64,000 nucleotides of DNA from NCBI GenBank assembly GCA_964607515.1, contig CAZSKU010000004.1, positions 74,169 to 138,168 of the forward strand. The letters run 5' to 3'. Under the pieces are notes generated by a model that was not told the origin of the DNA, searched no databases, and worked only from the letters and a program-made list of their open reading frames with translations. This DNA comes from UBA6080 sp964607515 (GTDB lineage: Bacteria; Fermentibacterota; Fermentibacteria; Fermentibacterales; JCC-6). Positions 1 through 8,990 of this stretch are shown here, one piece after another. The position numbers and the translations under genes are program-made. Numbering within the stretch: the first letter of the stretch is position 1; each line of letters starts with the position of its first letter.

Positions 1-2
1 CA

Positions 3-299
3 TACGTGGACGACGTGGTCCGGGCGATGATCCTGGCCGCGGAGTCCCCGGGCGGCACGGTGATGAACGTGGCCGGGGGTTCCGGGGCCACTGTCGCCCG
101 GGTTCTCGACATTCTGCAGGACATCCTGGGGAAGGCGGTTTCCGTGACCCGTCTGCCGGAGCAGCCCGGCGACGTGCCCGCCACCCTGGCCGACACCCGA
201 AGGGCCGAGGAGGTCTTGGGGTGGAAACCCTCCTGCCCCCTGGAGGAAGGGCTCGCCCGGGAAGCGGACTGGGTCAGGTCAATACCCGAACACCTCTAG
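3..299 (+). CDS. NAD-dependent epimerase/dehydratase, C-terminal fragment
   Basis: The reading frame is open from the left edge of the window, so only about 98 C-terminal residues are present. It begins YVDDVV and ends in a segment with D-T-R-R-A-E-E-V-L-G-W-K-P. The YVxDxV motif and the D-x-x-R-x-x-x-x-L-G-W-x-P tail are typical of extended short-chain dehydrogenases acting on nucleotide sugars (UDP-glucose 4-epimerase or dTDP-glucose dehydratase type). The NAD-binding Rossmann half lies outside the window, so the substrate cannot be told. Its last 21 bases overlap the end of a convergent lipoprotein gene. Confidence 0.85.
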   Translation, partial: YVDDVVRAMILAAESPGGTVMNVAGGSGATVARVLDILQDILGKAVSVTRLPEQPGDVPATLADTRRAEEVLGWKPSCPLEEGLAREADWVRSIPEHL

Positions 300-659
300 G
301 TGCACCTCGTTGCTCCAGCTTGTCAGGTGGTAGTCGTTTTCCGTCTCCAGCGCATAGTACCAGTGGCCTGCGGGCAGCCCCGGGTCGGTGTGCTCCAGAA
401 GGCTCCTGTTGCCGGTCTCCAGTATCAGGGTTGCCCTGTCCGGGTTCTGCTGCACCCCCGAGGTGCCTGACCTGTAGAGCCGATACCTCAGAAAGTTGCC
501 GTCCGGGCACTGGGTCCAGCGGAGCACCGCAGAGTTTTCCGCCTCTATCCTTCCGGTCAGCGCCGAATTCCCGGGGGGCAGGGGAGGCTCCGTGGGATTT
601 CCCTGCTGGCACGACACCGCCACCCCCAGGAGCGCCCCCAGGAAAAGGATCTTCCTCAT
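279..659 (-). CDS. Small lipoprotein with one fibronectin type III-like domain
   Basis: About 126 residues. The start is the ATG at 659, because GGGAGG lies 8 bases upstream; a GTG three codons earlier overlaps that site. The N-terminus is a lipoprotein signal (MRKILFLGALLGVAVSC), with the cysteine expected to be lipidated. The rest is one beta-sandwich domain with V-L-R-W, Y-R-L-Y-R-S and a closing SWSNEV motif, as in fibronectin type III folds. The same domain, with the same closing motif, heads the lipoprotein encoded just upstream. Third gene of a minus-strand envelope operon. Probably an outer-membrane or periplasmic anchored binding module; the ligand is unknown. Confidence 0.7.
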   Translation of the reverse strand: MRKILFLGALLGVAVSCQQGNPTEPPLPPGNSALTGRIEAENSAVLRWTQCPDGNFLRYRLYRSGTSGVQQNPDRATLILETGNRSLLEHTDPGLPAGHWYYALETENDYHLTSWSNEVHLEVFGY

Positions 660-687
660 GCCGTCCACCTCCCGGCTTCGGGTCGGG

Positions 688-2259
688 TCATTCCGTTATG
701 TCGTCCAGGTTCCTGGGCTCCAGCTTGAAGGCGCTGAAGGAGTACCAGACCACTCCTATCATGGAGGAGAACTGCTGTCCCTGGCTCACCGTGAAGCCGT
801 AGATGCCGAGGTCGTCCACCACGCACTCTCCGGAGCCGTCGTCCACCATGAACTCGCCGTATCCCAGGTCGGGGTCCACAACCTCCAGGTCGCTGATTTC
901 GCAGAGAACCCCTTCCCACTTCTCCTGGGACAGGTCTCCGGTGGCAATGGGCCTGGGCTGGGGCACAGGATGTCCTGGATCCCTCAGGACCACCTCGGGG
1001 CCGGTGATCTCGGTGAATCCGTAGTACTCCTCCACCTCCCCGGAAATCACCACGCTGTCGCCCCGGGCCAGATCATCAAGAACTCCGTCGTACCCGAAGA
1101 TCACCAGACCGCTCCATTCACCGCCGTCCTGGTCCTGGATCACGGCGTACTGGGAGCCGCCCGGGGCGTAGTACTCGTCGCCACCCACGGTCACTATCCC
1201 GGTCACGCTCACCGTCTGGCCCTCGTAGGGGGAACTGCCGGCCTGCCCCTGGACCTGGTAGCAGGTGAGGACCCCGCCACCCCCGCCTCCGCCGCTACCC
1301 GAGACATCCTGGTTGTCCCTGGGCTGGATCCTCCACTGGTCGAACTCGTAGAAGAGAGGGCCGGCTGCGGACACCGTGTCTCCCACGGAGGGCTCGTTGT
1401 AGTCGCCCCGGTTTCCCAGGAAGCACGATCCGCTGCCGTCGTCTATCTCGTAGCTGTACTGGCTGGCTGACAGCACCACCGCGTCGGTAACCGAGACCAC
1501 CACTCCTTCCCACTGCTCATCCTTCACGGCTTCGGTCGAGAGGGACCCCTGAGGGGGCAGGTCATGGCCGGATCCATGGACCGTTATGTCTTCCAGGTAA
1601 CTGAGTTCCGTCATCCCGTAGTATTCGCTCACCTCACCGGACACGCTGATGCTGTCGCCCCGGGAGAGGGAGGCGGCCTGGTCGCCGAAGAGCACCAGAC
1701 CGCTCCAGGGCCCTCCCGTCGCGTCCCCGAGCACCGCGAATCCGCCGTAGAGTTCACCTCCCCCGGCGGTGACTATGCCGGTAACCCTGACCTGCATCCC
1801 CTCGTAAGGCGAGGTTTCTGACTGACCCTGCACCTGGTAGCACGACAGCTCGCCTCCGGCGCCGCTCGAGTCGGGAACGGACACGGGTACTTCGTTGCTC
1901 CAGGAAACCAGGGATTCGGTGTCGGTGGTCCTGACGGCGTAGAACCAGTCGGAATTCCAGGGAAGCCCCTGGTCCGCCGCGCTGACGGTTCCCGGGTTGC
2001 TGATGACCGCCACGATAACCGCTCCGGAGGGATTCTGGGGGATGCCCGGGGTGGCGGACCTGAACACGGTGTAGTCCGCGAAATCGGCGTCGGGGCAGGC
2101 GCTCCAGGAAAGGGTGACCGTGTTGCCGTTCACCGAAGCCGAAAGGACGGACGGCGTCGGGGGGGTTCCGGTGCCGGCCGGGTTCGTCTCGTCGTCGCCG
2201 CACGCGGACCACAGCAGAAGCGCCGCGGACAGCGACAGCAGGACATGGCTGGTTTTCAT
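688..2259 (-). CDS. Lipoprotein with FnIII-like domain and two OB-fold (YhcR-like) repeats
   Basis: 523 residues with a lipobox (LLWSAC) after a hydrophobic signal; GGAGGAAC precedes the ATG. Residues about 30-125 form an FnIII-like domain ending SWSNEV. Two copies of a roughly 150-residue module follow, each opening with CYQVQGQ then SPYEG and V-T-G-I-V-T. Each carries W-S-G-L-V-x-F-G and the E-Y-Y-G-x-T-E segment expected of the OB-fold domain found at the N-terminus of extracellular nucleases (YhcR/ExeM type). A glycine run separates the copies. No nuclease catalytic domain is present, so the protein is more likely a binding protein than an enzyme. It sits 1 base downstream of the DUF2259 gene. 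Confidence 0.75.
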   Translation of the reverse strand: MKTSHVLLSLSAALLLWSACGDDETNPAGTGTPPTPSVLSASVNGNTVTLSWSACPDADFADYTVFRSATPGIPQNPSGAVIVAVISNPGTVSAADQGLPWNSDWFYAVRTTDTESLVSWSNEVPVSVPDSSGAGGELSCYQVQGQSETSPYEGMQVRVTGIVTAGGGELYGGFAVLGDATGGPWSGLVLFGDQAASLSRGDSISVSGEVSEYYGMTELSYLEDITVHGSGHDLPPQGSLSTEAVKDEQWEGVVVSVTDAVVLSASQYSYEIDDGSGSCFLGNRGDYNEPSVGDTVSAAGPLFYEFDQWRIQPRDNQDVSGSGGGGGGGVLTCYQVQGQAGSSPYEGQTVSVTGIVTVGGDEYYAPGGSQYAVIQDQDGGEWSGLVIFGYDGVLDDLARGDSVVISGEVEEYYGFTEITGPEVVLRDPGHPVPQPRPIATGDLSQEKWEGVLCEISDLEVVDPDLGYGEFMVDDGSGECVVDDLGIYGFTVSQGQQFSSMIGVVWYSFSAFKLEPRNLDDITE

Positions 2260-2260
2260 G

Positions 2261-2968
2261 TCAGTTCCTCCAGGCGATTGGAAACTCCACAGATATGAGC
2301 CGGTATCTGAGGTCGGGCCCCTCGAAGCCCGGCTGCATCACGTTGAAAACCACAAGAAGAGCCCCCTCGTGGGGCCGGAGCACCTTGGCTATCCTGTAGG
2401 CGAAACTCAGCCGGTACTCCTCCGGCGCTTCCAGCTCCCTGAAGACCAGGGCCCTGGACCTGCCGTCGTACATTATCAGCTTCACCAGAACCGGATCTGG
2501 AAACCAGTCCGCGGCGCGTTCCGTGGTCATCGCGGGAACCTGCTCAAGCACCATGGTATAGGTGACTCCGGGATACCAGGTGTAGTAGGGTTCAACCGAG
2601 AACACCACCGTGTCAGGGGGCACTCCGGCGTCGGTAAGCTTGTGGTCCACCAGCACCTGGCCCCCGTTTTCGGCGGTTATCCTCAGCCTTCTGAGGCCGG
2701 CCGATGCCAGGGAAAGCACGCTGTCCGGAGCCTTGTCGGCGGACGCGCCTTCGTCGGAGATCAGTACGCTGTACCTTTCCACCACCCGGTAGGGGGAGGT
2801 GGCAAGGATTTCAAGGTCCGCCCAGGGAAACCCGCTTCCGTCCTGGACTCCGTAGGACATCCAGGCCGCGTGGGTCCCCCCCGGGGAAGCGCCAAGGTAC
2901 CGGAATGACGCCGAATCCATGGCCGCGGAAACCGCCGTAGCCGCCGCCAGAACCAGAACTGCCCGCAT
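2261..2968 (-). CDS. DUF2259 family secreted protein
   Basis: 235 residues with a short signal peptide (cleavage probably after AVSAA). The start of the mature protein, F-R-Y-L-G-A-S-P-G-G-T followed by Y-G-V-Q-D-G-S-G, matches the predicted secreted family DUF2259, where the pattern is a propeller-like 'surname' strand followed by an Ala-x-Ile/Leu segment. No catalytic residues are evident. It is the first gene of a three-gene minus-strand operon and diverges from the DUF5343 gene across an 80-bp gap. The molecular role of DUF2259 is not known. The family call is from motif recognition only. Confidence 0.65.
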   Translation of the reverse strand: MRAVLVLAAATAVSAAMDSASFRYLGASPGGTHAAWMSYGVQDGSGFPWADLEILATSPYRVVERYSVLISDEGASADKAPDSVLSLASAGLRRLRITAENGGQVLVDHKLTDAGVPPDTVVFSVEPYYTWYPGVTYTMVLEQVPAMTTERAADWFPDPVLVKLIMYDGRSRALVFRELEAPEEYRLSFAYRIAKVLRPHEGALLVVFNVMQPGFEGPDLRYRLISVEFPIAWRN

Positions 2969-2983
2969 CAGATCCCTCCCGGT

Positions 2984-3011
2984 TTGTCCCTTCCGGACGA
3001 TGTGATATGAT
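2984..3011 (+). promoter_or_regulatory. Candidate sigma-70 promoter for the DUF5343-TauE pair
   Basis: TTGTCC at 2984-2989, a 16-base spacer, then TATGAT at 3006-3011. It lies in the gap between the divergent DUF2259 and DUF5343 genes and reads toward the latter, about 40 bases before its start. Confidence 0.4.
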
Positions 3012-3048
3012 AATGCAACACCGCCGCGGAGGCGAGAAAGGGGTCGGA

Positions 3049-3663
3049 ATGACGGGCATTCCAGCGGTCCGGGAGCCTTCCAGCATTGCGCCCTTCTTCA
3101 AGGTCCTGGCCCGAACCCCGGTCCCGGTCCATGTCGATGCGGGCTTCATGGCGGAAATCGGATTCAGACGGCAGACCGACGTAAGACTTCTGGAACTGCT
3201 GCACTACCTGGGCTTCATGGACAACTCCCTGCAGCCCACCTCCCTGTGGAAGGACTACGCCTCGGCCCTCGACGAGGAGAACAGGCTTGCCATCCTGGGC
3301 ACGGTCGTGGCCGAGAAGTACGCCGACGCGCTGAGAATCGGGGGGACGGACGGCATCTCCCCGTTGAACGGCAAGGCCGTGATGGCCTTCTTCAAGGGAG
3401 AGACCGGGGCCGGCGACACAGAGGCCGCCTACATGGTGCTGACCCTGCAGATCCTGGTGGACCTGGCCCGGCTTCCCGCCGCCCTTCCGTCCCCGGTCCG
3501 GGGCAGGACCTGTCCTGCTCCCGATAGAGAAGCCCGCGAAACCTCCCGCCCGGTGGACGAAAGGCCTATGACCCTCACTCTCAACATCACCCTGGACCCC
3601 GTCGGGAACCCGGAGCTGGCAGCCCTCGTGAGGCGGGTGCTGGAAGATGCAGCCCGACGGTGA
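3049..3663 (+). CDS. DUF5343 family protein
   Basis: 204 residues from the ATG at 3049, which has GAGAAAGGGG just upstream; an in-frame ATG 42 bases earlier lacks a ribosome-binding site. The N-terminal half (P-V-P-V-H-V-D-A-G-F-M-A-E-I-G-F, then LLHYLGFMD and P-T-S-L-W-K-D-Y) follows the DUF5343 pattern, a winged-helix-like family often seen in restriction or defence-linked loci. The C-terminal 60 residues are low in recognisable pattern. The stop overlaps the GTG start of the TauE gene by 4 bases (GTGA), so the two are translationally coupled. Function unknown. Confidence 0.65.
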   Translation: MTGIPAVREPSSIAPFFKVLARTPVPVHVDAGFMAEIGFRRQTDVRLLELLHYLGFMDNSLQPTSLWKDYASALDEENRLAILGTVVAEKYADALRIGGTDGISPLNGKAVMAFFKGETGAGDTEAAYMVLTLQILVDLARLPAALPSPVRGRTCPAPDREARETSRPVDERPMTLTLNITLDPVGNPELAALVRRVLEDAARR

Positions 3664-4472
3664 ACCTCTCACAGGGCATTCCGGTCTTCCTTCTTGCTTT
3701 TGTCTGTGAATTCATCGACAGCACTCTGGGCATGGGGTACGGAACCACCCTGACGCCAGTGCTCCTGATGATGGGGTTTTCCCCGGTGCAGATAGTGCCC
3801 GTGGTTCTTCTGTCGGAGCTTGCCACAGGCGCTCTGGCGGCCCTGATGCACCACCGGGCCGGGAACGCGCTGTTCGACTTCAGGAACTCATCCGGGCACC
3901 GGCTGGTTCGAAAGATGGGAAAGCTCGGCTACATCCCCCGGTCGCCGGACGCGAGAATCTCCATGGTACTGGGGCTGTGCAGCCTGACGGGCGCCGTGGG
4001 CGCCGCTTTCCTGGCGGTATCCATCCCGGCCTTCCATCTGAAGCTTTCCATCGGCGTCATAGTGACTCTTATGGGAGTTGTGATCCTTCTCCGGCGCAGG
4101 GGCGCTCCCAGGTTCAGCTGGAAAAGGATCACCGCCCTCGGGGTTACCGCGGCCTTCAACAAGGGGTTGTCCGGCGGGGGCTACGGCCCCCTGGTGACCG
4201 GCGGACAGATCCTCAGCGGAGTTGCTGCCAAGAGCGCCGTGGCAATCACCAGTCTGGCGGAGAGCTTCACATGCCTGGTGGGGGTGCTGGCCTACCTGGC
4301 GGCGGGCACCGGAATAGACTGGACCGCCGCGCCGGCCCTTATCCTCGGGGCCATGTGCAGTGTGCCCTTCAGCGCCCTGGCTGTTAAAAGGATGAACCTG
4401 CGGCGGTTCACCCTGGTGGTTGGAACCGGAACTCTGATCCTGGGTCTGTTCACCCTCTACAACCTGCTCTGA
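3660..4472 (+). CDS. Sulfite exporter TauE/SafE family membrane protein
   Basis: 270 residues with about eight predicted membrane helices. The first helix region carries E-F-I-D-S-T-L-G-M-G-Y-G-T, and the second half carries A-F-N-K-G-L-S-G-G-G-Y-G-P, the two halves of the duplicated TauE/SafE (DUF81) fold. The family exports sulfite, sulfoacetate or other organosulfur anions across the inner membrane; the substrate here is unknown. It starts at a GTG overlapping the stop of the DUF5343 gene. The gene ends 16 bases inside the convergent valS gene. Confidence 0.85.
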   Translation: MNLSQGIPVFLLAFVCEFIDSTLGMGYGTTLTPVLLMMGFSPVQIVPVVLLSELATGALAALMHHRAGNALFDFRNSSGHRLVRKMGKLGYIPRSPDARISMVLGLCSLTGAVGAAFLAVSIPAFHLKLSIGVIVTLMGVVILLRRRGAPRFSWKRITALGVTAAFNKGLSGGGYGPLVTGGQILSGVAAKSAVAITSLAESFTCLVGVLAYLAAGTGIDWTAAPALILGAMCSVPFSALAVKRMNLRRFTLVVGTGTLILGLFTLYNLL

Positions 4473-6886
4473 CTGCCGCCCTCTTCCGCCTTGACGACCG
4501 TCACCGACCACACCAGGGCTTCGGTCCAGACGATTCTTTCGGCTCTGGTCACCGCAAGCAGGTCCGCCTCGAAGGGTTTGAGGCTCTTCGAGTCCTCCGG
4601 GGTGCAGGCCACGGTGATCCCGCCCAGGGACGCCGCCATGGACAGGTTGTTCTCGCTCTTGAACCGCCGGGCCTCCTCGATTATCCTCAGGGCCGCTTCA
4701 CCGGACTTCAGGGCTTCCGGGTCGCCCGGGTCCCGAAGGGGCCACGGCGCCACGTGGATGCTGGGGTGACCCTCCCGTTCCCGGAAGACCAGGTTGTACA
4801 GTTCGTCAGTAATGTGCACCATCACCGGGGCGAAGAGCCTTAGCACCCCGTAGAGGGCCCGGTAGAGGGCGTGCTGCGCCGCCCGGCGGGACACCGGGTC
4901 GGAGCCGTAAAGCCTGGCCTTCACTATCTCCAGATAGTTGTCGCACAAGGCTTTCCAGAAGAAGGTCTCCGCCTCGCCCACACAGGAGGAGTACTCGAAA
5001 TCGTTCATTCCCGCCGTGGCCCTGGCCACGGTCTCCGACAGTCTGGCCAGGATCCACCGGTCGAAGGGGTGAAGCTCCGGCGTGTCTTCCGGAAGGTAGT
5101 CCTCCAGATGGCCCGCGGCGAACCGGGCGGCGTTCCACAGTTTTGTCACCAGCCTCCGGCCCTCCCCGAGCACGTCCTCGCTGAAGACCACGTCGGTGCC
5201 CAGGCGGCTGGAGCAGGCCCAGTACCTCAGCTCGTCGGCGCTGTAAACCTCCAGGGCCGCCAGGGGGTCGCCAGCCACGTTTCCCTTGCTCTTGGACATC
5301 TTCTCCCGGCTGGGGTTCAGGGCGTGGCCGGAGATCATCACCGACTCCCAGGGGATCCGCTCCTGGTGAAGGTGTGCCTTGACTATGGTGTAGAAGGCCC
5401 AGGTGCGGATGATGTCGTGGGCCTGGGGCCTGAGGCTCATGGGAATTCCGATCTCCCGCTGATCGGTCTCGCCCCACCTGATGTTGATCTGCGGGGTGAG
5501 GCTGCTGGTGGCCCAGGTATCCATCACGTCGGTCTCCGGAAGGAAGTTGGTGCAGCCGCAGTCGGGGCACGGCTCCTCCGGGGAGTCCGTCAGGGGATCC
5601 ACCGGAAGCTGGTCTTCCGAGGCGAAAACCGGGCTGCCGCAGCCGGCGCAGTACCACAGGGGGAATGGAACCCCGAAGTATCGCTGTCTGGATATGCACC
5701 AGTCCCACCTGAGGTTCTCCACCCAGTGGTCGTACCGGACCCGGAAGTGGCCGGGTCTCCATTCAATGCTTCGGCCCCTGGCAAGGAGGTCCTCCTTCAT
5801 GTCCAGTATCCGGATGAACCATTGCTCGTTGACCAGGTACTCCAGCGGAGTGCCGCACCGCTCGTGGGCGTTGACCGGGTGGGTTATCTCACGCCCCCCC
5901 CGGGCGAAGCCTTCCTCCCGGAGACGTTCCACCAGAACCTGCCGGGCCTTCTTCCAGAACATCCCCGCCAGGAATCCTGCCTTCTCGTTCATGTGGCCCC
6001 GGCTGTCGAGGACGATCCTCAGTTCCAAACCGAAGTCCTGCCACCACTGGATGTCGGTCGTGTCCCCGAAGGTGCAGCACATGACCGCGCCGGAGCCCTT
6101 CTCCATGTCCACCGCCGGGTCGGTGTGAACCGCGACCTCCCTGTCGAACAGGGGGACCCTGACCCGGGCGCCCTTCAGATGCACGTACCTTGCATCGCCG
6201 GGGTTCACGAACACCGCCACGCAGGCCGGAAGGAGTTCCGGTCGGGTGGTGGCAATGGGAATGTTCCCGGAACCGTCGGCCAGGGGGAACAGGAGGTCGT
6301 GGAAGAAGCCCGGAAGCTCCCGGTCCTCGGTCTCCGCCTGGGCCACCGCGGTGCCGCATTCGGGACACCACAGGGTGGGGGACTCCTTCCGGTACACCCG
6401 GTTCCTGCGCACCAGGTCCAGGAAGGAACGCTGGCTGATCCTCTGGACCCATGGGTCTATGGTGGTGTAGAGGAGGCTCCAGTCGCAGCTGAAGCCGAAG
6501 CGGGTCCAGAGATCCTTGAACTGCTCCTCGGCCCGGGCGGTGACCTCCAGGCAGAGCTTCACGAACTCGGCCCGGGGCATGTCCGTGGCCTTGACCCCCT
6601 TGACCTTCTCCGTGAACCTCTCGCTGGGCAGGCCGTTGTCGTCGAAGCAGAACGGGTAGAAGACCCGGTCGCCCCTCATCCTGCGGTACCTGGCGACCAC
6701 CTCCGCCTGAACGTAGCTGAACACGTGCCCCATGTGGATCATGCCGCTGACCGTCGGAGGCGGGGTGTCTATGGAGAACACCGGGCCCTGACCCATGGGG
6801 TCGTAACGGAAGATCCCCGATTCCGCCCAGGACTTCTGAAGCCGGGCCTCGGCCTCCCGTGGATCGTACCTCTTAGGCATGGACAA
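4457..6886 (-). CDS. valS: Valyl-tRNA synthetase (short, archaeal/rickettsial-like type)
   Basis: 809 residues. A class I synthetase: HMGH (the HIGH signature) at residues 51-54 and KMSKSKGN near residue 525, with the large CP1 editing insert between them. The N-terminal P-P-P-T-V-S-G, F-D-D-N-G-L-P and Y-V-Q-A-E-V patterns resemble the ValRS form found in archaea and Rickettsia rather than the E. coli type, and the protein lacks the long C-terminal coiled-coil arm of the roughly 950-residue bacterial enzyme. The TTG at 6886 follows AGGAGGG by 7 bases; an ATG two codons later is possible. It charges tRNA-Val in the cytoplasm. Last gene of the phoH-to-valS operon, 12 bases after glyQS. Confidence 0.93.
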   Translation of the reverse strand: MSMPKRYDPREAEARLQKSWAESGIFRYDPMGQGPVFSIDTPPPTVSGMIHMGHVFSYVQAEVVARYRRMRGDRVFYPFCFDDNGLPSERFTEKVKGVKATDMPRAEFVKLCLEVTARAEEQFKDLWTRFGFSCDWSLLYTTIDPWVQRISQRSFLDLVRRNRVYRKESPTLWCPECGTAVAQAETEDRELPGFFHDLLFPLADGSGNIPIATTRPELLPACVAVFVNPGDARYVHLKGARVRVPLFDREVAVHTDPAVDMEKGSGAVMCCTFGDTTDIQWWQDFGLELRIVLDSRGHMNEKAGFLAGMFWKKARQVLVERLREEGFARGGREITHPVNAHERCGTPLEYLVNEQWFIRILDMKEDLLARGRSIEWRPGHFRVRYDHWVENLRWDWCISRQRYFGVPFPLWYCAGCGSPVFASEDQLPVDPLTDSPEEPCPDCGCTNFLPETDVMDTWATSSLTPQINIRWGETDQREIGIPMSLRPQAHDIIRTWAFYTIVKAHLHQERIPWESVMISGHALNPSREKMSKSKGNVAGDPLAALEVYSADELRYWACSSRLGTDVVFSEDVLGEGRRLVTKLWNAARFAAGHLEDYLPEDTPELHPFDRWILARLSETVARATAGMNDFEYSSCVGEAETFFWKALCDNYLEIVKARLYGSDPVSRRAAQHALYRALYGVLRLFAPVMVHITDELYNLVFREREGHPSIHVAPWPLRDPGDPEALKSGEAALRIIEEARRFKSENNLSMAASLGGITVACTPEDSKSLKPFEADLLAVTRAERIVWTEALVWSVTVVKAEEGGSQSRL

Positions 6887-6898
6887 TGGGGAGCCCTC

Positions 6899-8248
6899 CT
6901 ATTCCCTCCAGCCCTCCGTCATGAGCCGGGCTGTCACTTCCACGATGTTGTCTATGTCCACCCTGATCTGACCCAGGGAGTCCCTGTCCCTGACCGTCAC
7001 CTTCCGGTCCGTCAGGCTGTCGAAGTCAAGGGTGATGCAGAAAGGTGTGCCGATCTCGTCGTTTCTCCTGTACCTTTTGCCGATGGACCCGGTGACGTCG
7101 AAGAGCACCGGCCAGTGGGGTCTCAGGGCCTGCTCTATCTTCTCGGCCTCTTCGGAGAGTTTCTTTGAGAGGGGCAGCACCGCAGCCTTCACCGGGGCGA
7201 GCTTCCTGTCCAGGGAAAGCACGACCCTTTCCCGACCCTCCACCTCCTCGGTGCGGTAGGCGTCCAGTAGCACCGCCAGGAAGGTCCTGCCCAACCCCCC
7301 GGAGGTCTCCACCACATGGGGGACGAACTTCTCTCCGGTAATAGTGTCGTGGTAGCGGAGATCCTTTCCCGAGGAGTTCATGTGGGCGCTCAGGTCGAAG
7401 TCGGTCCGGTTGGCAATCCCCTCCAGCTCCCCGAAACCTTCCCCACCGGCGAAGGGGAAACGGTACTCGATGTCCGTGCAGCCCGCTGCGTAATGGGCCA
7501 GTTCGCTTTCATCGTGGGGCCTGAGCCTGAGATTGTCCCGGCGGATGCCCAGGGTATCCGTGTACCAGCGAAGCCGCCGGTCGATCCAGTAGTCGTACCA
7601 CCTTCCGGTATCCTCGGGCCGGCAGAAGAACTCCATCTCCATCTGCTCGAACTCCCGGCTCCGGAAGATGAAGTTTCTCACGGTGATCTCATTTCTGAAG
7701 GCCTTGCCGATCTGGGCCACCCCGAAGGGAACCGTGAGCCTCGTGGAAGTCACGATGTTCTGGAAGTGGGTGAAGATGGACTGGCAGGTCTCGGGTCTCA
7801 GGTAGACCACCGCCGATTCGTCCTCCACGGGCCCCATGAAGGTCTTGAACATCAGCCCGAAATCCCTGGGTTCCGTGAGTTCTCCGCCGCACTCGGGGCA
7901 GCGGGAGCCCGGCACCTGGTCGGCCCTGAACCGGCTTCTGCACTGCCTGCAGTCAACAAGGGGATCGTGAAAGTTCCTGAGGTGCCCCGACGCCTCCCAG
8001 ACCCCGGGGTGGGTGATTATAGCCGAATCCACTCCCACCACGTCGTTCCTGGTGCGCACCATTTCGTTCCACCAGAGATCGGCTATGTTCCGCTTGAGTT
8101 CCACCCCCAGGGGGCCGTAGTCCCAGGCCGACTGAAGACCTCCGTATATCTCGCCGGATGGGTAGACGAATCCCAGCCTCTTGCAGAGGCTTATCACATC
8201 GCGCATTCTGTCGGGCTCCCGGGATCCCTGTTCCGTTTCAGGTTGCAT
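6899..8248 (-). CDS. glyQS: Glycyl-tRNA synthetase, dimeric (alpha2) type
   Basis: 449 residues. A class II synthetase of the single-chain type used by archaea, eukaryotes and many bacteria, as opposed to the GlyQ/GlyS tetramer. The start has KRLGFVYPSGEIYGG and W-D-Y-G-P-L-G-V-E-L-K (motif 1 region). A zinc knuckle C-R-Q-C...C-P-E-C follows near residue 100, then F-R-N-E (motif 2). The C-terminal anticodon-binding domain runs from about residue 335. It attaches glycine to tRNA-Gly. The start overlaps the end of recO by 11 bases and valS follows 12 bases later, so the genes are cotranscribed and coupled. Confidence 0.95.
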   Translation of the reverse strand: MQPETEQGSREPDRMRDVISLCKRLGFVYPSGEIYGGLQSAWDYGPLGVELKRNIADLWWNEMVRTRNDVVGVDSAIITHPGVWEASGHLRNFHDPLVDCRQCRSRFRADQVPGSRCPECGGELTEPRDFGLMFKTFMGPVEDESAVVYLRPETCQSIFTHFQNIVTSTRLTVPFGVAQIGKAFRNEITVRNFIFRSREFEQMEMEFFCRPEDTGRWYDYWIDRRLRWYTDTLGIRRDNLRLRPHDESELAHYAAGCTDIEYRFPFAGGEGFGELEGIANRTDFDLSAHMNSSGKDLRYHDTITGEKFVPHVVETSGGLGRTFLAVLLDAYRTEEVEGRERVVLSLDRKLAPVKAAVLPLSKKLSEEAEKIEQALRPHWPVLFDVTGSIGKRYRRNDEIGTPFCITLDFDSLTDRKVTVRDRDSLGQIRVDIDNIVEVTARLMTEGWRE

Positions 8249-8990
8249 CGAGCATGTCCTCCATGATACGAAGTGCCTTCAGGGGCATCCTCTTGTCGAG
8301 GTGTGTTTCAGTGTACTCCCTGAGAAGGCCGAGACACTGCCGGTAGCCTCCCGGCCACAACCTCACCCTTGCCACCCTGTCCAGAGGCGCCTGTGCGGAC
8401 CCGGACAGGAATTCGAGAATCCCCGGCGACACCGGAATGTCCCCGGGGCGGCAGCCGCTGCACACGGCGCCTCCCTCAAGGGGGTTCCACCGGGGATTAT
8501 CCCCCAGTCCTCCGCCGCAGACGGAGCAACAGTCAGCAGTCATCCCATGTCCGGACAGGGCCAGCAGTCTCTGAACCCCCCCGCAGATCACCGGCAACGG
8601 GGGGGTGTCTTCCTCCAGCAGGCTGAAGACCCGGTCCAGCAGGTGGTAAACCGGCTCGGAGGGCTCATTCCCGTGGCTCACCACTGAAAGCAGCCACTCA
8701 GAAAAAACCCCGGCGCCGGCGAACGCGGCGGGATTCTCCCGAAGCCCCTCCCGATGCCTCACCACGGAGACCTCGGTGACCGTGTCCATTTCACGCCCTT
8801 CCCTGCGGGAAAGGGTGAATTCCGCCTCCGAGAACAGCTCGACCCTGCCCAGAAAGCAGCCCTTGGGACGAAGAGCCCCCCGGGCCATGGCGCTGGCCCT
8901 TCCCAGATCCAGGGAGTAAAGGGTGAGTATAAGCGAAGATTCGCTCCAGCGCACCCGCCTCAGGACGAATGCCGGGGTGGTAAGCCTCAA
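8238..8990 (-). CDS. recO: DNA repair protein RecO
   Basis: 250 residues. The N-terminal OB-fold has the family opening F-V-L-R-R-V-R-W-S-E-S-S-L-I-L-T-L-Y-S. The middle is helical. A four-cysteine zinc site lies near residues 155-180 (C-x2-C, then C-S-G-C). RecO loads RecA on SSB-coated single strands together with RecR during gap repair. It overlaps the CBS-domain gene by 4 bases and glyQS by 11, a neighbourhood (ybeY, recO, glyQS) shared with many Firmicutes. Length matches the family. Confidence 0.9.
   Translation of the reverse strand: MRLTTPAFVLRRVRWSESSLILTLYSLDLGRASAMARGALRPKGCFLGRVELFSEAEFTLSRREGREMDTVTEVSVVRHREGLRENPAAFAGAGVFSEWLLSVVSHGNEPSEPVYHLLDRVFSLLEEDTPPLPVICGGVQRLLALSGHGMTADCCSVCGGGLGDNPRWNPLEGGAVCSGCRPGDIPVSPGILEFLSGSAQAPLDRVARVRLWPGGYRQCLGLLREYTETHLDKRMPLKALRIMEDMLDAT

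Noticed and set aside
4871..7168. Long open frame on the plus strand across valS and glyQS
   Set aside because: It is the antisense shadow of two strongly conserved synthetases in high-GC DNA and has no domain pattern.
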